Origin: Actinomycetota bacterium | GTDB lineage: Bacteria; Actinomycetota; Acidimicrobiia; IMCC26256; JACDBD01 | DNA: 16,349 nt | Assembly (NCBI GenBank): GCA_013695115.1 | Contig: JACDBD010000368.1 | Span: 1-16,349 of the forward strand | Direction: 5' to 3' | Part shown: positions 14,715 to 16,349 of the stretch, piece by piece | Layout: the number at the start of each line of letters is the position of its first letter | Numbering within the stretch: the stretch's first letter is position 1 | The notes under the pieces: generated by a model | The model's input: only the letters and a program-made list of their open reading frames with translations | Told to the model about the DNA's origin: nothing | Database searches by the model: none | Position numbers and translations under genes: made by a program

Positions 14715-15473
14715 ATGGGCTACCGGGGCAAAGTCCGCGAACAGGAGGAAGCCCGACGCCTCCGCGCCCAGGGCTGGATCCTGTCGCGCATCGCGGAGGA
14801 GCTCAGAGTCTCCAAGTCGTCGGTGTCGCTCTGGGTCCGGGACGTGCCGTTCACTCCTTCCAAGCGGCGCTACGGCCCTCAGGCCCGCTACCACCCCTGG
14901 CAGACGCGCAAGCTCCGCGAGATCGAGGAGATGAGGGAATGGGGTCTCGACCAGCTCGGCAGATTGAGTGAGAAGGCGTTCCTCGCCGCGGGTGCGGCTC
15001 TCTACGCGGGAGAGGGATCAAAGACGGGCCATGCCGTCGTATTCGCGAACACGGACCCGACGATGGTGCGCTTCTTCTGCGCTTGGCTTCGCCGCTTCTT
15101 CGATGTCGACGAGTCGAGGCTCCGCGTTCGTGTCTACCTCCATCAGGGCCTCGATCTTGACGCGGCTGAGCAGTTCTGGGCGGATGTCACCGACATACCC
15201 CGGTCGCAGTTCGGGAAGCCCTACCGGGCGGTTGCCGACTCCAGCATTCGCAAGACGAAGCACGAGCACGGCTGCGTGTACGTGAGCTACTCATGCGCGC
15301 GAGTTCTTAGGGGAATCCTGGGGCTGACGCGTGCGCTGCTATCGTCGGACAGCTATTCCGGGGTGGCGCAACAGGTAGCGCAACGGATTGTTAATCCGGA
15401 GATTGCGGGTTCGAGCCCCGCCCCCGGAGCCAAGGCTCAACTCCGACTCATCACCAACGACGAAGTCGCCTGA
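14715..15473 (+). CDS. HTH plus LAGLIDADG-like protein, SOS-controlled, overlapping tRNA-Asn
   Basis: This 252-aa protein has a predicted DNA-binding helix-turn-helix at residues ~11-42 (EARRLRAQGWILSRIAEELR then VSKSSVSLWVRDVP), a basic linker, and a domain starting at ~87. There LAAGAALYAGEGSKT resembles a LAGLIDADG helix with Glu100 at the acidic catalytic position. It is followed by VVFANTDPTMVRFFCAWLRR, RLRVRVYLHQGLDLDAAEQF and IPRSQFGKPY, as in single-motif homing-endonuclease-like folds. Single-motif proteins usually act as dimers. From residue 215 the frame reads through tRNA-Asn (VAQRIVNPEIAGSSPAPG is tRNA sequence), so the true functional C-terminus may be near ALLSSD (~212). ATG 14715 is set by the promoter 8 nt upstream. 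Nuclease or regulator is undecided; LexA control suggests induction by DNA damage. Confidence 0.75.
   Translation: MGYRGKVREQEEARRLRAQGWILSRIAEELRVSKSSVSLWVRDVPFTPSKRRYGPQARYHPWQTRKLREIEEMREWGLDQLGRLSEKAFLAAGAALYAGEGSKTGHAVVFANTDPTMVRFFCAWLRRFFDVDESRLRVRVYLHQGLDLDAAEQFWADVTDIPRSQFGKPYRAVADSSIRKTKHEHGCVYVSYSCARVLRGILGLTRALLSSDSYSGVAQQVAQRIVNPEIAGSSPAPGAKAQLRLITNDEVA
15337..15345 (+). promoter_or_regulatory. Extended -10 promoter of tRNA-Asn inside the upstream coding region
   Basis: TGCTATCGT fits an extended -10 box (TGN plus TATCGT). It would start transcription about 5 nt before the tRNA. The same bases encode the ALLSS residues of the HTH/LAGLIDADG-like protein. Confidence 0.45.
15357..15432 (+). 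tRNA. tRNA-Asn (GTT)
   Basis: A 73-nt cloverleaf (15357-15429) is followed by an encoded CCA (15430-15432). The acceptor TCCGGGG/CCCCGGA is perfect, as is the D-stem GCGC/GCGC. The anticodon stem ACGGA/TCCGG has one A-G mismatch at its outer pair, with loop TTGTTAA and anticodon GTT at 15390-15392. The T-stem GCGGG/CCCGC carries loop TTCGAGC. The discriminator is G, as expected for tRNA-Asn. It lies entirely inside the 3' part of an open frame on the same strand and is convergent with the dehydrogenase gene. Confidence 0.95.
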
Positions 15474-15474
15474 C

Positions 15475-16349
15475 TCAGACGCCGGCGAGCTCCCGGATCA
15501 CCTTGCCCAACGAGGAGAAGTCCTCGCGGCCGTAGCCGGCCGCGCTCGCCGCACCGAGCACCTGGCGCACCACGCCCGTCGTGAACAACGGCGTGTGCGC
15601 TTTCCCCGCGTACTCGAGCGCGAGATCGAGATCCTTGGCCATGAGGTCGGTCATGAAGCCCGGCGCCCACCCGTTCGACGCCGGGCTGTCGGGGAGCACC
15701 CCCTCGAACGGGATCCGCGTCCGTACCGCTACGCAGTCACCGCTCGAATGGGTGAGCACCTCGGCGAGCTTGTGCAGGTCGACGCCCGCCTTGACCGCCA
15801 TCGTCGTCGCTTCCGCAGTGGCCAGCATCTGGGCCGCGTACAGGAGGTTGTTGCACAGCTTGACCACCTGGCCCATCCCGGGGCCGCCGACATGGACGAT
15901 GAACCCGGCGAACGGGTCGAGCGCGGGCCGGGCGGCCTCGAGCACGTCGGCGTCGCCCCCGACCATCAGCGTGAGGGTGCCGTTCTCCGCGCCCACAGTT
16001 CCGCCCGACACCGGCGCCTCGAGGTAGCGGGCCCCCGCCGCGGTCACCCGTTCGTGTTGGGCCCGCTCGACCTCGGGGTCGATCGTCGAGCAGTCGACCA
16101 CGACCTTGCCGGCGCCGAGCGCCGGGAGCGCGGCGTCGACGACTTCGGCCACCTCGGGCGAGTTGGGCACGCACAGGATCGTCGTCTCGCTCGCGTCGAC
16201 CACACCTGCGGGTCCGTTGTTCTCCGTCGCGCCGGCCTTCACCGCGGCCTCGATCGGGCCGCGGCTGCGCGACGCCACCGTGACGTCGTGCCCCGCGTCG
16301 ACGAGGTTGCGGGTCATGGGCAGCCCCATTGCGCCGAGACCGATGAATC
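15475..16349 (-). CDS. 3-hydroxyisobutyrate dehydrogenase family protein (NAD(P)-dependent, start outside window)
   Basis: The last ~291 residues of a beta-hydroxyacid dehydrogenase are present (the 6-phosphogluconate dehydrogenase-like fold). The frame continues past the internal ATG at 16329 as FIGLGAMGLPM, the dinucleotide-binding GxGxxG loop, so the real start lies just beyond the window. The substrate-binding motif APVSGGTVGAENGTLTLMVGG follows. GPGMGQVVKLCNNLLYAAQM holds the catalytic Lys and Asn, and the C-terminal helical domain includes LMAKDLDLALEYA. Members reduce or oxidise 3-hydroxyisobutyrate, tartronate semialdehyde or succinic semialdehyde-like substrates; which one cannot be told here. 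The stop is one base from the stop of the convergent HTH/LAGLIDADG-like frame, whose tRNA-Asn part lies about 40 bp away. Confidence 0.9.
   Translation of the reverse strand, partial: FIGLGAMGLPMTRNLVDAGHDVTVASRSRGPIEAAVKAGATENNGPAGVVDASETTILCVPNSPEVAEVVDAALPALGAGKVVVDCSTIDPEVERAQHERVTAAGARYLEAPVSGGTVGAENGTLTLMVGGDADVLEAARPALDPFAGFIVHVGGPGMGQVVKLCNNLLYAAQMLATAEATTMAVKAGVDLHKLAEVLTHSSGDCVAVRTRIPFEGVLPDSPASNGWAPGFMTDLMAKDLDLALEYAGKAHTPLFTTGVVRQVLGAASAAGYGREDFSSLGKVIRELAGV

Noticed and set aside
1..16349. CRISPR array, insertion sequence ends or replication origin
   Set aside because: No regularly spaced direct repeats, no transposase motif and no DnaA-box cluster were seen on reading the window.

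Overview
This window is high-GC DNA in which almost every frame is open. Real genes stand out by conserved motifs and by G/C in third codon positions. The gene set is that of an actinobacterial chromosome: uppS, recO, class II glyS, ppdK, dgt, dnaG, rpoD, DUF5522-like and DUF2231-like proteins, and a mycobacterial-type LexA operator. The small accessory proteins fit a lineage near Acidimicrobiia, but that placement is an inference. The sequence is mostly core chromosome, with an accessory stretch from about 13.4 to 15.5 kb.

Layout. A truncated diacylglycerol-kinase-type lipid kinase on the minus strand (1-365) is divergent from uppS (484-1215). Next comes recO (1344-2078), flanked by an inverted pair of a ~63-bp repeat. 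A minus-strand small membrane protein with a Rho-N-like C-terminus (2174-2559) is frameshifted at a G4 run and divergent from glyS (2621-3934). glyS overlaps by ATGA a gene for a degenerate J-domain/RDD membrane protein (3931-5040). Then follow ppdK (5087-7714), dgt (7752-8849), dnaG (8896-10692), rpoD (10699-12036) and a CAT-anticodon tRNA (12073-12145). After the tRNA come a DUF5522-like protein, two overlapping small membrane proteins that look like paralogues, a DUF2231-like membrane protein (12811-13434), and a broken lipase-like lipoprotein gene (13441-14403). A YtxH-like gene (minus, 14400-14633) is divergent from an HTH plus LAGLIDADG-like gene (14715-15473). That last gene runs through tRNA-Asn (15357-15429). 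A partial 3-hydroxyisobutyrate-dehydrogenase-type gene (minus, 15475-16349) leaves the window.

How the genes work together. dnaG and rpoD form the classic macromolecular-synthesis pair (primase and primary sigma factor), with dgt (dNTP pool) just upstream. uppS and dgk belong to lipid-carrier and membrane lipid metabolism, recO to recombination repair, glyS to translation and ppdK to the pyruvate/PEP node.

Two regulatory themes stand out. First, a TANNNT -10 box ends 6-8 nt before the start codon of nearly every gene that heads a transcription unit, which implies mostly leaderless mRNAs. Second, the HTH/LAGLIDADG-like gene beside tRNA-Asn has the only convincing -35/-10 promoter seen, and a perfect LexA (SOS) box fills its spacer. 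This suggests a DNA-damage-inducible, tRNA-associated element, and it is the most interesting feature here.
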